Source of the DNA: Scenedesmus sp. ARA3
Taxonomy: Eukaryota > Chlorophyta > Chlorophyceae > Sphaeropleales > Scenedesmaceae
Direction of reading: 5' to 3'
Assembly: GCA_004335835.1 (NCBI GenBank)
Contig: RWJK01001769.1
Span: forward strand, 1 to 64,000
DNA length: 64,000 nt
The notes beneath the pieces are model-generated. The model was given only the letters and a program-made list of their open reading frames with translations, searched no databases and had not been told where the DNA came from. A program made the position numbers and the translations under genes. Numbering within the stretch: the first letter of the stretch is position 1; the number at the start of each line of letters is the position of its first letter. Positions 1 to 11,700 of this stretch are shown one piece after another.

Positions 1-1877
1 CCACCAGCTTGCTGGCCCTCGCCCAGCCTCAGCGCAGCTGCCTGTGCCAGCGTGCTGCAGCACTCACTGATGCAAACACACTCCCCTACTGTACACCAAC
101 TCCCCGCAGCTTCTGCCTGCACCCCAGCTCAGCTCAGTGTCAGCCGCATCCCTTTCCTGCAGCAGCACCCGCCCGCAGTTGTTCTATCCTGGTTGTTGCA
201 CATTGTGGTTGCTGCAGAGTTGCAGGAGCCAGAAGTCAAACCAAAAACAGCCAGCAGCCACTTTGCACTTGCCCAGCCTTGGCGCAGCTGCCTGTGCCAG
301 CCAGCCAGCAAAACTGCAAAACCCTAATGCAAAACACTCCCCGCAGCCCGCCTTACACCCCCGCCCACCTCATTGTCTGACACATCCCGCTCCTGCAGCA
401 GCGCCCGCCCCATCGCACACCTCGTCAGCCCTTGGCGCCTGCCACGTCACTAGCCTGCCGCACTGCTGTGCTGAGCACTGCATGCCATGCTGCGCCCCTC
501 CCGTGCTGAGCACTGCATGCCATGCTGCACCCCTCCCACCCCCACACCCCACCCCATTGTCCGCCACCCATGCAATTACTGATGATCCAGCAGCGGGGCC
601 AGCGCGCCCTCGGCGCCTGCCAAGCCTTACCTCAGCTGCCTCTGCCTACGCCAGCCACCGCAGCACACACTGACGCCAGCCACCTCACACGCACTCCCCT
701 CGCTCTCCCCGCGCACCTCATTGTCCGCCACGTCCCGCTCCTGTGTCAGCCCGCCAGCAAATCCCTATGCAACACACTCCCCGCAGGCCACCGTGACGCC
801 CGCCCCTCACATTATTGTCCGCCATGTCCCGCTCCTGCAGCACCGCCCGCCACGCCACCAGCGGCGCCCCATCACACATGACCGCACTCAGCGCCTGCCA
901 AGCATCAGCTCAGCTGCCTGTGCCAGTGCCAGACTGCCACAGCGCAACACTAAGCAGCCAGCAACATTGAATGCGCCTCTCCTGCAGCACCGCCCGCCAC
1001 GCCACCAGCCTGCTGCAGCGCTGCATGCCAAGCTGCCCCCTCTCTCCCTGCACCCCACCTCATTGTCCGCCACGTCCCGCTCCTGCAGCACCGCCCGCCC
1101 ACGCCACCAGCGGCGCCCCATCACACACCTCGTCAGCACTCAGCGCCTGCCAAGCATCAGCTCAGCTGCCTGTGCCAATGCCAGCCTGCCGCAGCACTCA
1201 CACCACTCAGCCAGCAACCTTGCACGCCCCTCTCCTGCAGCGCCGCCCGCCACGCCGCCAGCCTGCTGCAGCGCTGCATGCCTAGCTGCACCCTCTCTCC
1301 CCGCCCACCTCATTGTCCGCCACGTCCCGCTCCTGCAGCAGCGCCCGCCACGCCACCAGCGGTGCCCCATCACACACCTCGCCAGCACTCCGCGCCTGCC
1401 AAGCATCAGCTCAGCTGCCTCTATCAATGCAAGCCAGCCGCAGCACACACACTGACGCCAGCCACCTCACACACACACACGCACTCCCCTCGCTCTCCGT
1501 CCCTGCTGCAGCGCTGCATGCCAAGCTGCACCCTCTGCCCGCCCACCTCATTATCCGCCACGTCCCGCTCCTGCAGCAGCGCCCGCCACGCCATCAGCGG
1601 CGCCAGCGCGCCGTCGCAGTACGCCACGGCGGCGCTGCGCGGCGTGAGCAGCGGCGTGATGGCCAGGGGCCGCGGGTACAGCCCTGCGGTCATGGAGGCG
1701 TGCACCCCTCCCATGGACAGCCCGCAGATGCCTCGCTGAGTGACACCTTCAGCCTCCAGCCAGCCTAGCAGGCAGAGGCTCTCGTAGATGGTGGCCCTGG
1801 CGCAGCAGCAGCAGGAGCACTTTTGATGGATCCAGCCAGCCCAGCAGGCAGAGGGTCTTGTACATGGTGGCCCTGGC

Positions 1878-1930
<53 letters not shown>

Positions 1931-2116
1931 CATAGCAGCAGCAGCTTTGATAAATCCAGCCAGCCCAGCAGGCACAGGCTCTCATAGATGGTGGCCCTGG
2001 CGCAGCAGCAGCAGCAGCAGCAGCGGCGGCAGCAGCAGCAGCAGCCATGGCAGCATCAGCTTTGATAGATGCAGTCAGCCAAGCAGGCAGAGGGTCTTGT
2101 AGATGGTGGCCCTGGC

Positions 2117-2152
<36 letters not shown>

Positions 2153-4947
2153 GCACCTCTAGTAACAAACGCAAGTGCTGCAGGTGTTGACGAACAGGTC
2201 ACAGGGAGCTTCCGGTGTGTGTTGGGTGCTGCACAGTCACCAATAACACAGACAGCAGCGCCAGCCAAAGGACGGAGCTGCAGTACCCTAGCATGGCAGC
2301 CTGCTTGTGATTCAGGCATGTGATGAAAGCCCTGCCTGCCTTCCGAAAAGGCCCGGCCGCTCAGTAGCCCAGGGCCAGCTGACTGGGGTGTGAGTTGAAA
2401 CGTTTCAAAGCCACTGCAGATGTGGCTGCATCAGTGGTCAATGGAGTGACATGTTCGGTGTTCAGTGTTGCCCTGCCCCCCGCTCACCATCCCAGGGCCA
2501 GCAGGTCGCTCCAGCCAGCAGCCGCTGCTGCAGCCAGCTTTCCCCAACAGGCCCAACATGCACACATGCTGCTACAGCCGCGTGTCCCCCTGCCCCCCGC
2601 TCACCATCCCAGGGCCAGCAGGTCGCTGACTGCACACAGCTTGGAGCCGCGCTGCTGCGGCGGCCGCCGCGCGCCGTAGTAGGGGCTCTCATGCACCAGC
2701 TGGCACACTCCCTGCAGCAGCAGCAGCAGCAGCAGGCGCGGCAGTGACGGCGCATTGTCAGCTCACGATCGGCAGTGAACAGTGGCTACAGTGGGTGGCT
2801 GCGGCAGCTGCAGCGGCTGCACACACTAGTGCACATGCATGCATACAAATGTTGTATTGGAACCCTGCTGAAAGTAACACCTGGCCACACCTGCGGAGGA
2901 CACCTGCGTCACCAAATGGGTACACTCCAGCTGCCCTCTGCACTTGATGCAGCAGCGGCGCCCGCGCGCAGCTCGTGTTATGGTTGCACATGTCTAGTAA
3001 GCAAGCAAATTGAACTGATTTGAACGCAGTCGACGGCCAGCCTGACTTCTCACACCTCACTCAAAACATCTCACTCACACGGACATGCCCCACAGCTGCC
3101 CCGCCCGCACCTGCTGCAGCAGCGGCGCCGCCAGCCGCAGCCGCCTGCTGAATCCATGGTCGCCTGTGGCTGCCAGGTGCAGCACCGCAGCGAGCCTGCC
3201 ACACCCATTTATGTTTACAGGCTCAGGTTACAGTGCTGCCATGCTCGCCCACCAGCTGCCTCCGTGCTCCTGCTGCAGCACTAACGCCGCCAAACTGTGC
3301 TGTGCACCCACCCTCTGCTGCAAGCCTGGAGCACACCAGTGCCAAACTGCACACACGCTTCAGCCACGCACCTGCTGCAGCAGCGGCGCCGCCAGCCGCA
3401 GCCGCCTGCTGAAGCCGTGGTCGCCTGTGGCTGCCAGGTGCAGCACCGCAGCAGGCGTATGGCGTGCACTGAACAGCGGCTGGCTGCCCCGCTGCAGGTG
3501 GGTGGCGCCCAGGCCTGCTGCGGGCATCAGCAGCTGCACGCGGCCGCGCCTGCTCTCCGCAGGCAGCGCGTCGTAGATGCGGTTCACGCAGGGCGTCCTG
3601 CAAGCGCAGCACAGCATGGCACGGCAGTGCAGGCAGCACAGCATGAGTTCACTGCCGGTAAGTGTTGCATTGCAGGCGGTGCGGGGCCAGGCAAGCCAGT
3701 CAGTGGACTACTTGCCAGTGGAGCTGCTGCTCAGAGCAGAGTGAGGCTTGTGGACCTGCAGGTGGCAGCAGGCAAGTGTTGCATTGCAGGCGGTGCGGGG
3801 CCAGGCCAGTCAATGGGATGCAGACCCAAAAGCCAGGCCCAGATTCGGCTGCTGATCAGTGCTGCAACACAAAGTCGCTGTGAACCTGCAGCTGCCAACA
3901 CACAGCTTCCTGCTATAAAAGCAAGCAGCCCAGGCATTAGGCACTGGTTGGGTGGTTGGGCGGGGCATGCTGACGTACTGCCGGATGCTGCTGCTCTGGA
4001 ACTACTGGAAACAAGTAATGCTGCTGCACGCTGCGTGCTGCATGCTGCGTGCGTGGCTGCTGCAGCAAATGGCTGCTGTTGCTCCAGCACTACTACCAGC
4101 AGGTGATGCTGCTGCTGCATGCTGCGTGTACGGCTGCTGCATGGCCTGGTGCTGCGCACCTGTAGCTGCCCTCGTACAGCTTGTAGGGCACACCCTCCCA
4201 GCTGCCCTGCTGCAGCAGCTTCCACTCCACCTGCAGGCATAGTGGAGTTGTGTGTTGATTGTGTTGCAACAGACTGGTCTGGACATGTCAGACATCAGCA
4301 ATGCGACTCAGACGCTACACCCTTCAACAGGGTGCTGCAGCTGCCACTGCACCTGCAGGCACAGCACACCCATACCCGACATGCACTCTTCAAAGGTTGC
4401 AAAACCAGCAGGAGCGTGCGCGCACAGTGCCTGTCTACCACGCCTGCATCCTTGACTGTGGTGCCCTGGGAGGCACCTTGACCGGCACATTACAAATGGT
4501 GCCGCTGGCTGCATGGAGCTGCAGATGCTGACATCCTGACTGATGATGGAAAGTAAACACAACATATGGCCCAGCTTCACTGGGCATATGAGGTGTAATT
4601 GCTGCCAACCTGCTGCTGCTGCTGCTGCTGGGAGGTATTGCCCTGCCTGGCTCTGCAACTCAGATGCATGCCTGGCAATATGTCTAATCATGCCATTCTG
4701 CATGTTTGCTCACCTTGATGCCCTCGCTCGCCCATGCCCCCTGCTTGATCAGGTCTATGTCCTCCTTCAAGTTCACAATGCCAAGGTTGCCCCATCCGTC
4801 CGGAAAAAAGCGGCCATTGAGGCCTCCGATACGTGAGTACAATAAGTCGAGCGGCTTGCCAGCGTAGCCCAGAAAGTGCTGCAACAGTGCGTTGATGGCG
4901 GGTTGGCTGCGAAAGGAGGAGCCCAGCAATGGCTTCAGCACCTCCAT
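1..4947 (-). CDS. ABHD18-like alpha/beta hydrolase (DUF2048 family), 3' end outside window
   Basis: Five exons join in frame: 4714-4947, 4160-4230, 3372-3597, 2605-2711, 1547-1796, all with GT-AG borders and matching phases. The start is the ATG at 4947; upstream only a TTG is in frame. The product follows the plant/animal ABHD18 order: an N-terminal GRFFPDGWG segment, a TPCVNRIYDALPAESRR block, LAATGDHGFSRRLRLAAPLL (the family's TGDHGF strand), ESPYYGARRP, then the nucleophile elbow GLSMGGVHASM with the predicted catalytic Ser. The last visible exon ends at a donor at 1546, so the C-terminal exons (remaining catalytic residues) lie left of the window or are lost. Substrate is unknown for the family. 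Both edges of the last exon are surrounded by decayed tandem copies carrying the same splice sites, so the exact acceptor used could differ. Family assignment is from motif order, not a search. Confidence 0.85.
360..1606 (-). repeat. Tandem copies of an ABHD18 exon 3' end plus splice donor
   Basis: About seven diverged copies of the segment that ends the last visible ABHD18 exon occur downstream of it, near 365, 552, 715, 810, 1065, 1310 and the original at 1545-1605. On the minus strand each reads approximately APLxAWRALLQERDVADNE followed by GTGGG or a mutated donor. Between copies there is a second shared block (near 885-920, 1140-1180, 1385-1420). The array fills the rest of the intron to the window edge. 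Confidence 0.85.
1768..2160 (-). repeat. Four copies of splice acceptor plus exon start, each with a CAG/CTG tract
   Basis: The acceptor and first ~40 bases of ABHD18 exon 5 (reading ATIYESLCLLGWL) appear four times, with the acceptor near 1797, 1873, 1997 and 2112, at spacings of roughly 76, 124 and 115 bases. Each copy is preceded on the minus strand by a (CTG)n tract that supplies the pyrimidine-rich stretch. Only the lowest-coordinate copy runs on into the rest of the exon. Confidence 0.85.
2461..2520 (-). repeat. Partial copy of ABHD18 exon 4 donor region
   Basis: The run around 2470-2505 repeats the donor side of exon 4 at 2590-2625 (CCCGCTCACCATCCCAGGG), so the intron starts with a decayed copy of the exon end and its donor. 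Confidence 0.7.
4310..4365 (-). repeat. Partial copy of ABHD18 exon 2 acceptor region
   Basis: Positions 4319-4365 resemble 4195-4240, the acceptor and first bases of exon 2, including the CACCTGCAGGCA acceptor word. It lies upstream of the true exon in the same intron and has lost the reading frame. Confidence 0.55.
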
Positions 4948-6078
4948 GTTACACAAAGATGATGCATAGAACGTTTTGAGACCAGTTCAGCAGTGCCTGT
5001 AAGTTGGGCGTACAAGAAGTTCTGCTGAGCTGGCTGCAGGGGGCAGCACAAGTACAGTGCGTTGCGACTCGTGCAGGAGTAGAGACTGTACAAGTTAACT
5101 ACGATACGATTGTGTTGCTGTCTGTCAGCTGGTGCATTTTGCTGTAGAGAATTGCTAGCTGATCCTTTGCCAGACCCCTGAAACGCCACACCGCAATGAC
5201 GTGTCTCGGTGACACCAGATCCTGAAGCGTACGTGATGAAAGCGCAGATTCAACCCATTCACTCAAGTGAATCATGTACTACCAAGATCCAGTAGCCACT
5301 AACCAGTACACACATACTAGCTTGAGCTAGCCAGGCCTCAGCACTGCTGCAGCCAGCGCTGGCAGCCCATAGATCCATGCACAGCGTATGATGCATTCCG
5401 CCAAAGCAACACCAAATGTAGCCGGAGTATGCCTTATCTGGCTGACATGTGGCAACTAACTATCAACAACAGGCATACAGTGAACAGCACACTGACAACA
5501 CGCAGGAGGCACACCATGGCACCTGGCGGGTGCCATCCTGCAGGATGAGTAATTGAGTCCACAGTGTGATTGGTGGACACCAAACTGGCCCGCAGGCTCT
5601 TGCAAAAAAGCATCAGCATATCATCAAAGCTCACGCCACCAAGTTGAGTCACGCATCATACTTGTGTGGCTTTCATCACTGCCTGCTGCAGCACATCACC
5701 ACCTACATCCATGTAACGTTGCAACAATGGGTCAACCCAGCACTGCGCTGGTGCCACCTGCTGCTGCCAACGCCGCACTGTCACCAACCACCGCTGCCGC
5801 AGCACACACACAGCTGCTCGCTTACTTGCCACCAGCCCGCAGCTGCTGCTGCTGCCGTGCGTGGCAGCACCACGCAGCGCACATGCGTGCCAGCGCACGC
5901 CCCCACCGGCCGCTCCCGCTGCTGTCGGGCAGCCGCGCCAGGCACACCCGCCGCTCACGTGCTGGCCTGCGCAGCGCCCGCCACTCACTGCATGGCCTGC
6001 TCAATGCATCAGCTCGCCAGCTCATTGCATGGCCGCCTCACTTGATGGCCAGCTCACTGCATGCAGGCATATGGCTGC
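4948..6078. other. Intergenic between ABHD18-like and gamma-CA-like genes
   Basis: No ORF here resembles a protein family I know. It should hold the ABHD18-like promoter (right after 4947) and the 3' UTR of the gamma-CA-like gene (left of 6079). Composition becomes less GC-rich around 5180-5560, and 5980-6075 contains short near-repeats of a CTCACTGCATGGCC type sequence. Confidence 0.5.
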
Positions 6079-6384
6079 TCACTTGATGGCCTGCGAAGCG
6101 CCCGCGGCCACGCTGATCGCATTCGCGGCCTCATCCTCGCGGCGCTTGCGCTGGTCATACTTGAGCCGCCGCATGGGCACACTGACCGCCTTGCCAGACT
6201 CAACCACAGCCGCACGGTACGCCTCCACACCCCGCCACGCAGTGCCCACTGGCAGCTGCTCCGCATCCTGCTGCCAGGCCAGGCGGCGGATGTCATCGGC
6301 TTCAGCCTTGAGCGCGTCGCGTTCGTCCTCGCTGAGCGCCCGCACGAAGCGCGCGGGCACGCCGCCCCACACCTCGCCTGCAGT

Positions 6385-6433
<49 letters not shown>

Positions 6434-6611
6434 GCAGCAGCAGCGGCAGCAGCAGCAGCAGAAGAGGTGTCAGCGGCCGATACGAGCGGCAGCAAGGCAA
6501 GGTGAAGAAGCCCGTTGGGGCAACACTGCCCACAGAAGCAGCAGCCAGCAAGCAGCGCCAACGTGATGACATGTGCACAACAATAGGTGTGCCTGCTGCT
6601 GCCGCTGCTGC

Positions 6612-6652
<41 letters not shown>

Positions 6653-6828
6653 CATTGCTGGTGCCCCACTGCGCAGCAAGATGCAACCATATTTCTGGAC
6701 AGCTTGTGCTGCTGAAGTAATGCGCGGACTGCTCAACTGCTTGTCACCAGCATGTGCTGCTCAAGTGATGCACACACTGCACAACTGCCCTTCCCACCAG
6801 CATCTCTGCACCATTGTCCCTGCTGCTG

Positions 6829-6877
<49 letters not shown>

Positions 6878-8414
6878 GCAAGCCGCTGCGTCAAGCTGAA
6901 CAACACAACATACGGCTGCATGGCCGCACCTGTGGGCACGCGGCGCGTGGGTGGCAGCACGCTGCCTGGCTGCAGCACGCTGTAGTCCTCCATCATGCTG
7001 CCCTCCAGCAACACGCTGCGCGCACCAACCTGGCAGCAGCAGCAGCAGCAGCACACGGTGTACGGCAGCGATGGGGTGATGTGTCAAGATGGCATGCGCG
7101 GAGCCTTGCACTGGGCACCAGGCACTGCCCTGCTGCTCTGCTGGAGCTGAGAAGCGTGGTGAAGGCAAGGCAATGATGGGCGCTGCTAACATAACAATGA
7201 GAACAGCGCTGCACATGCAGCCACACAAGCGGAAAAAAGAAAGCTTTATCCAGTGCCTGAGGCACATGTAGAGCAGTGCTGCTGAACACTTCTTGCACTG
7301 TCTTGTTGCAGCAGTTGGTGTACAGCATTGCACTGCCTCCCTCTGCCACCTGTCAGCCGCTGCAGCATACCGCTTGCTGTGCGTGCAAGTGCGAAATGGA
7401 TGAAACTGCTGCTGCTGTCCTGCTGCATCACAGTAGCTGCTGACATCTGCCGATGCCACTGCTACTACTGGCCTGCTGCTGCATCTGCTGTTCCGTTGTC
7501 ACAGCTTAGCCAGCAGTGCCGCCCGCCGCACCTTTGCAAAGTCTCCGATGCGGCAGCTGCGCAGCGTGCAGTTGGGCTCGATGGTCACAAACTTTCCAAC
7601 CTTGACGCTTGCAGAGATGCCCGCGGGTGAGGTCCTGTGGGCAGCGATGCCAGCAGCAGCAGGAGCAGGCAGTTGAGACAGGGCGCAGCGGCTTTGATGC
7701 ACGTGTTGGTGCAGCACGATGCCACCCTTTCCTGAGCAAGGTGCAGCTGCATTGTCAAGCCACCGCTCCTGCAGTCAATTTTGTGATGCTGCTGCAACTC
7801 CCCTGTCAGGCTTTCAGGCAAGACACGGCACGTCGATGCAAAAAGACTTATGCTGTGCTTGCTGCTGCTGCTGCCACCATTGCTGATGCCTGTTGTAGCA
7901 GGCCCTGCAGGCCCCGACGTTGAAACATATGTCCCATAGGACCCCTACCTGGCTGCATGAATGACGGTGCGGTCCTGCACATTCGAGACTTGGCCGATGG
8001 TGATGTTGTTCAGGTCCCCCCGCAGCACCACATTGTTCCAGACGCTGACCTGCAGTATACAAAATCACCAACTTAGTCTTTATGATGTTATGAAAACACA
8101 ACACGGCCCTGGCCTCGCCCCCAGCGCCCGCTCACCCTGTCCAGCAGGTCCACATCGCCCACGACCACTGCACTGGGCGAGATCCAAGCGCTGACTGCCA
8201 CGTGCGGCAGCCGGTTGCCCAAGCTGATCTGACTACGCTGCCTGAGGTACCATTCGTCCGAGATGTCCCTGTAGGTCACTGCCGGTGCCACGCTCTCAAA
8301 CAGGCGCACGCCCGCTGCAGCTGCTGCTATCTGCTGGCACTCAGGCGACAGGCTGCTGCGAATGCAAGGACCCAGCGCTCGCAGGAGCCCACTGGCTGCC
8401 TGCAGGCGCACCAT
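6079..8414 (-). CDS. Gamma-carbonic-anhydrase-like protein (mitochondrial complex I type)
   Basis: Five exons: 8136-8414, 7949-8049, 7532-7634, 6930-7029, 6079-6377; total 882 nt, 293 aa, stop TGA. The start ATG at 8414 opens an Arg-bearing, acid-poor leader (MVRLQAASGLLRALG) like a mitochondrial presequence. The body is a left-handed beta-helix: SVWNNVVLRGDLNNITIG, NVQDRTVIHAA, VGARSVLLEGSMMEDYSVLQ, then GEVWGGVPARFVR and a charged C-terminal helix. This matches the gamma-CA/gamma-CAL subunits on the membrane-arm matrix domain of plant and algal complex I. The first zinc-ligand His (in VIHAA) is kept, but the strand that carries the other two in active enzymes reads VGKFVTIEPNCTLRSC without His, so it is probably the non-catalytic, structural 'like' paralogue. 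Its 5' end faces VPS25 across 288 bases. Confidence 0.93.
6385..6465. repeat. CAG/CTG microsatellite in gamma-CA-like intron 4, next to the acceptor
   Basis: An interrupted CAG tract sits immediately 5' (minus strand: CTG) of the final-exon acceptor at 6378. Two further tracts in the same intron lie near 6592-6655 and 6825-6877. Confidence 0.9.
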
Positions 8415-8702
8415 TGGAGCAGTGCGCAAAGGGCCTACTGCTCGGTTCCTTGCACCACACGTGCTAGCACAGTCCGCAACGCACTCAAACAAACACAAAC
8501 AGTACGCTCCAGGTCGATCAAGGCGCCTTGTGCATCCTGCACCCTGCTGTCAAGCCCTGGGAACACCTGTCAGTGTCTGCTCACCTCCCCAATCAGCACT
8601 CGTATGAACACGCACAGGGTTGCAGCCAGCTGAGCAAGCGGATGCCTCAAGTGCAGTAGCTGGCGTGGCTCGTGAGATGCGTATGCGCCAGCAGCACTGA
8701 CT
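8415..8702. promoter_or_regulatory. Divergent promoter region, gamma-CA-like / VPS25
   Basis: Only 288 bases separate the two start codons on opposite strands, so both promoters and both 5' UTRs must share this segment unless there are upstream non-coding exons. I see no recognisable box. Confidence 0.5.
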
Positions 8703-11700
8703 ATGGGCAGCAGCAGCACCTTCAGCTGGCCCTACTTCTACCAGTACCCTCCGTACTTCACGTAAGCAGCACCCTGGCTGGCATCTGATGCTCTCAGACG
8801 ACGCAGCTGCATCTGCTTGCAGGAAGACCACAGACACATGTAGGCAGAAACCCTCGCAGCACTGCCACGCAGGCTCCGTGCCGCTGCTGCTAAACTAGTT
8901 CAGAAGCGCAGATGCTTGATGCGCACCCCAGCTTGCTTCCTGCTGGTCTTGCTGCTGCAGGCGCCAGCCAGTGAAGGAGACAGCAGACAGGCAGAGCAGC
9001 CTGTGGGGCAGCCTTGTCCTAGCCTACTGCAAGCATCACAAGGTAGGCCACATGCAGCACAGCACAGCCTGCCCTCAAGCTGCTGCAGCAAAGCAATGCT
9101 GTGTCTGTCCGCAGCGGTCTGAGCAGCTGACTTTAGCAATGGCCGCTGCATGGCAAGCACATTAATGATGCAAAGGTGCAGCGGGTGGGCCATGTGGACA
9201 TATGTGCAGCACACCCCACCCTTAGAGCTGCTGCTTCAATGCCGTGTCTTTCTGCAGCGGCCTGAGCAGTCGACTAAGCAACGGCCGCAACATGGCAAGC
9301 ACACTGTCAACGCCAAATGCAGCTGTAGACTGTCAGCAAGTCATGCACTGCTGTCGACTGTCAGCAGGCTGCACACAGGTCTGCCCATCTGCTGCCTGCG
9401 CCTGCTGCCTGCGCCTGCTGCCTGCACCTGCTGCCTGCGCCTGCCGACTGCTGTTGCTGTGCCAGCTGTACGTGCTGTCTCCCTCTGAGCACATCCCGCT
9501 CTGGGTGAACAAGGAAATCAACCGTGAGCGCCTGAGGAAGCAAGCGCGTGCTCTTGTCAAGCACCAGCAACCGAATTTTACAAGCCGGCAACATCACAGC
9601 GTGGCACATGCTGCTGCTGTCAGAATGGTTGGCGTACTTGTTGCTTGGATGTTGCATTTGTTGCAGCTTGAGACAGACGGCAGATGCACTGATCCTACAT
9701 GTGTTGCTGCGGTGACTGTAACCAGGTGCCGCGCTGCTGCTGCTGCTGCGGCTGCTGCTGCCATGCAGGCCGGCTTGCTCCTGAGGCTGCTGTATCTTTC
9801 CTAGATGACCTGGTAGCAGCAGGTGAACAGGCCCATCTGGGCCGCGGCTGGCGGCAGCGCTGCAAGTTTACTGCAGCAGCTGCATTGTGCACAGACAAGT
9901 CACAGCAGCTGCACCCGAGCCGTCTGTTTTTTTCAGCGCACTGTGCATGAGTTTATGCATGCAGCGGCAGTTGCTGTCTTTGTGTGTGGGCTGTGATGGC
10001 CTCCGCTGGCAGTCACCAGCCCGCTTGCCACTGTGCCGTGCTGCAGGCTCCGCTGTGTGGCTGGATGGCGGCTCCAAGCTGCTAAAAGCCAGTTGGCTGT
10101 TGCGCATACATACTGTTCGATGTGCATATACCGTGTTTAATGTTGACTTCTTGCCTGGCCTGCTGCCATCTGCCCCCCTGCCATCGGCCTTCTGCCATCT
10201 CTCCCTGCCATCTTATCCGGTTTCCTGCCATGCCGTGCCGCAGGCTCTGCACTGTGGCTGGATGGCGGCGCCAAGCCGCATGCAAGCCCTCTCACTGAGC
10301 ATGCTGTTATGTGGAAATCGTGCCGTGCTGCAGGCTCTGCTCTATGGCTGGATGGCGGCGCCAAGCCGCATGAAAGCCCTCTCACTGAGCATGATGTGCA
10401 TGTGTTGGCTGTTGACCATATGTGCTCAGCGGCAGTCGTCTTGCTTCATTCAGGGGATCTCATCCGGCCTCACGCCATCTCTCCCTGCCATCTCTTCCTG
10501 CCATCTCAGCCGGTTCCCTGCCATGTCGTGCCGCAGGCTCTGCTCTGTGGCTGGATGGCGGCGCCAAGCCGCATGAAAGCCACTCACTGAGCATGCTGTG
10601 CATGTGGGAATCGTGCCGTGCTGCAGGCTCTGCGCTGTGGCTGGATGGCGGCGCCAAGCTGCTAACAGCCCAATGTGTCAGCTGTTGCACATATGTACTG
10701 TGTTCAATGTTGCAATCTTTCCTGCCCCGCTGCCATGCCGTGCTGCAGGCTCCGCACTGTGGCTGGATGGTGCTGCCAAGGCGCGCTGCCTGGTGCTGTG
10801 GCGGCGGCTGCCTGATGTGGCCGCAGCCATCGCCAGCTGGGCCGCCAGCTACGGCATGGCTGACAGCGTGATGCTGCTGGATGAGCTGGCAGCAGGGCCC
10901 GAGGTGGCGGGCACAGGTGTGGGTGTGTGCGTGTGTGTTTGTGTTTATGTGTTATGTGCGTGTGTGCGTGTGAAGCTGCAGCTGCAGGTGGCAAGCACAG
11001 GTGCGGCGGCTGCGGCTGCAGCTGCAGGTGATACCTCCTAGTGGGTCAGCATAAAGCGTAGGTGTGCGTGTGTGCAGCAGCAGCTGCAGGTGGCAGGCAC
11101 AGGTGCGCGTGTGTGTGGCACGGTCTGCTGTGAATGCGCAACATGGCTGACAGCGTCATGCTGCTGGATGAGCTGGCAGCAGGGCCCGAGGTGGCGGGCA
11201 CAGGTGTGGGTGTTTGCGTGTGTGTGGTGTTTGTGCGCAGTGCTGTGTGTGCAGCTGCAATCGCAGGTGGCAGGGACAGGTGCAGGTGTGTGCGTTTGTG
11301 CTGTGTGTGCAGCTGCAGCTGACTATGTGGGGGCGGGCCCAGTTGGGTATGTGTGCGGCGGGGCCTGAGGTGGCAGGCACAGGTGCGGCAATTGTAGCTG
11401 CAGCTGCATGTGGTGCAGGCACAGCTTGACGTGTGTGCGGCTGCAGCTGCGGGCGGTGCTGGCAGCATGTGCGCCTGCAGCAGGAGGGTGCGAGCGAGCA
11501 GCTGGCTTCTCGGCCTCCTGGCGGTGACGCAGAATGCTTGCACTTGTGTGTATTAGCACAAGCCTTGCCCACCTGCTGACCTGCCTGCCTGCATGCCTGC
11601 TGAACCGCCTGCCTGCCTGACTGCACACAGAGCTGCCTGCTTGCAAGCCTGGCTGGTTGCATGCCTGCCTGCCTGACTGCACACCGCTGTGTGCAGAGCT

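Noticed and set aside
721..1455. Long plus-strand open frame of 244 codons in the first 1.5 kb
   Set aside because: It is the antisense of the ABHD18 donor ladder; the repeat has a period compatible with openness in several frames and the protein is repetitive Ser/Ala/Pro/His without family features.
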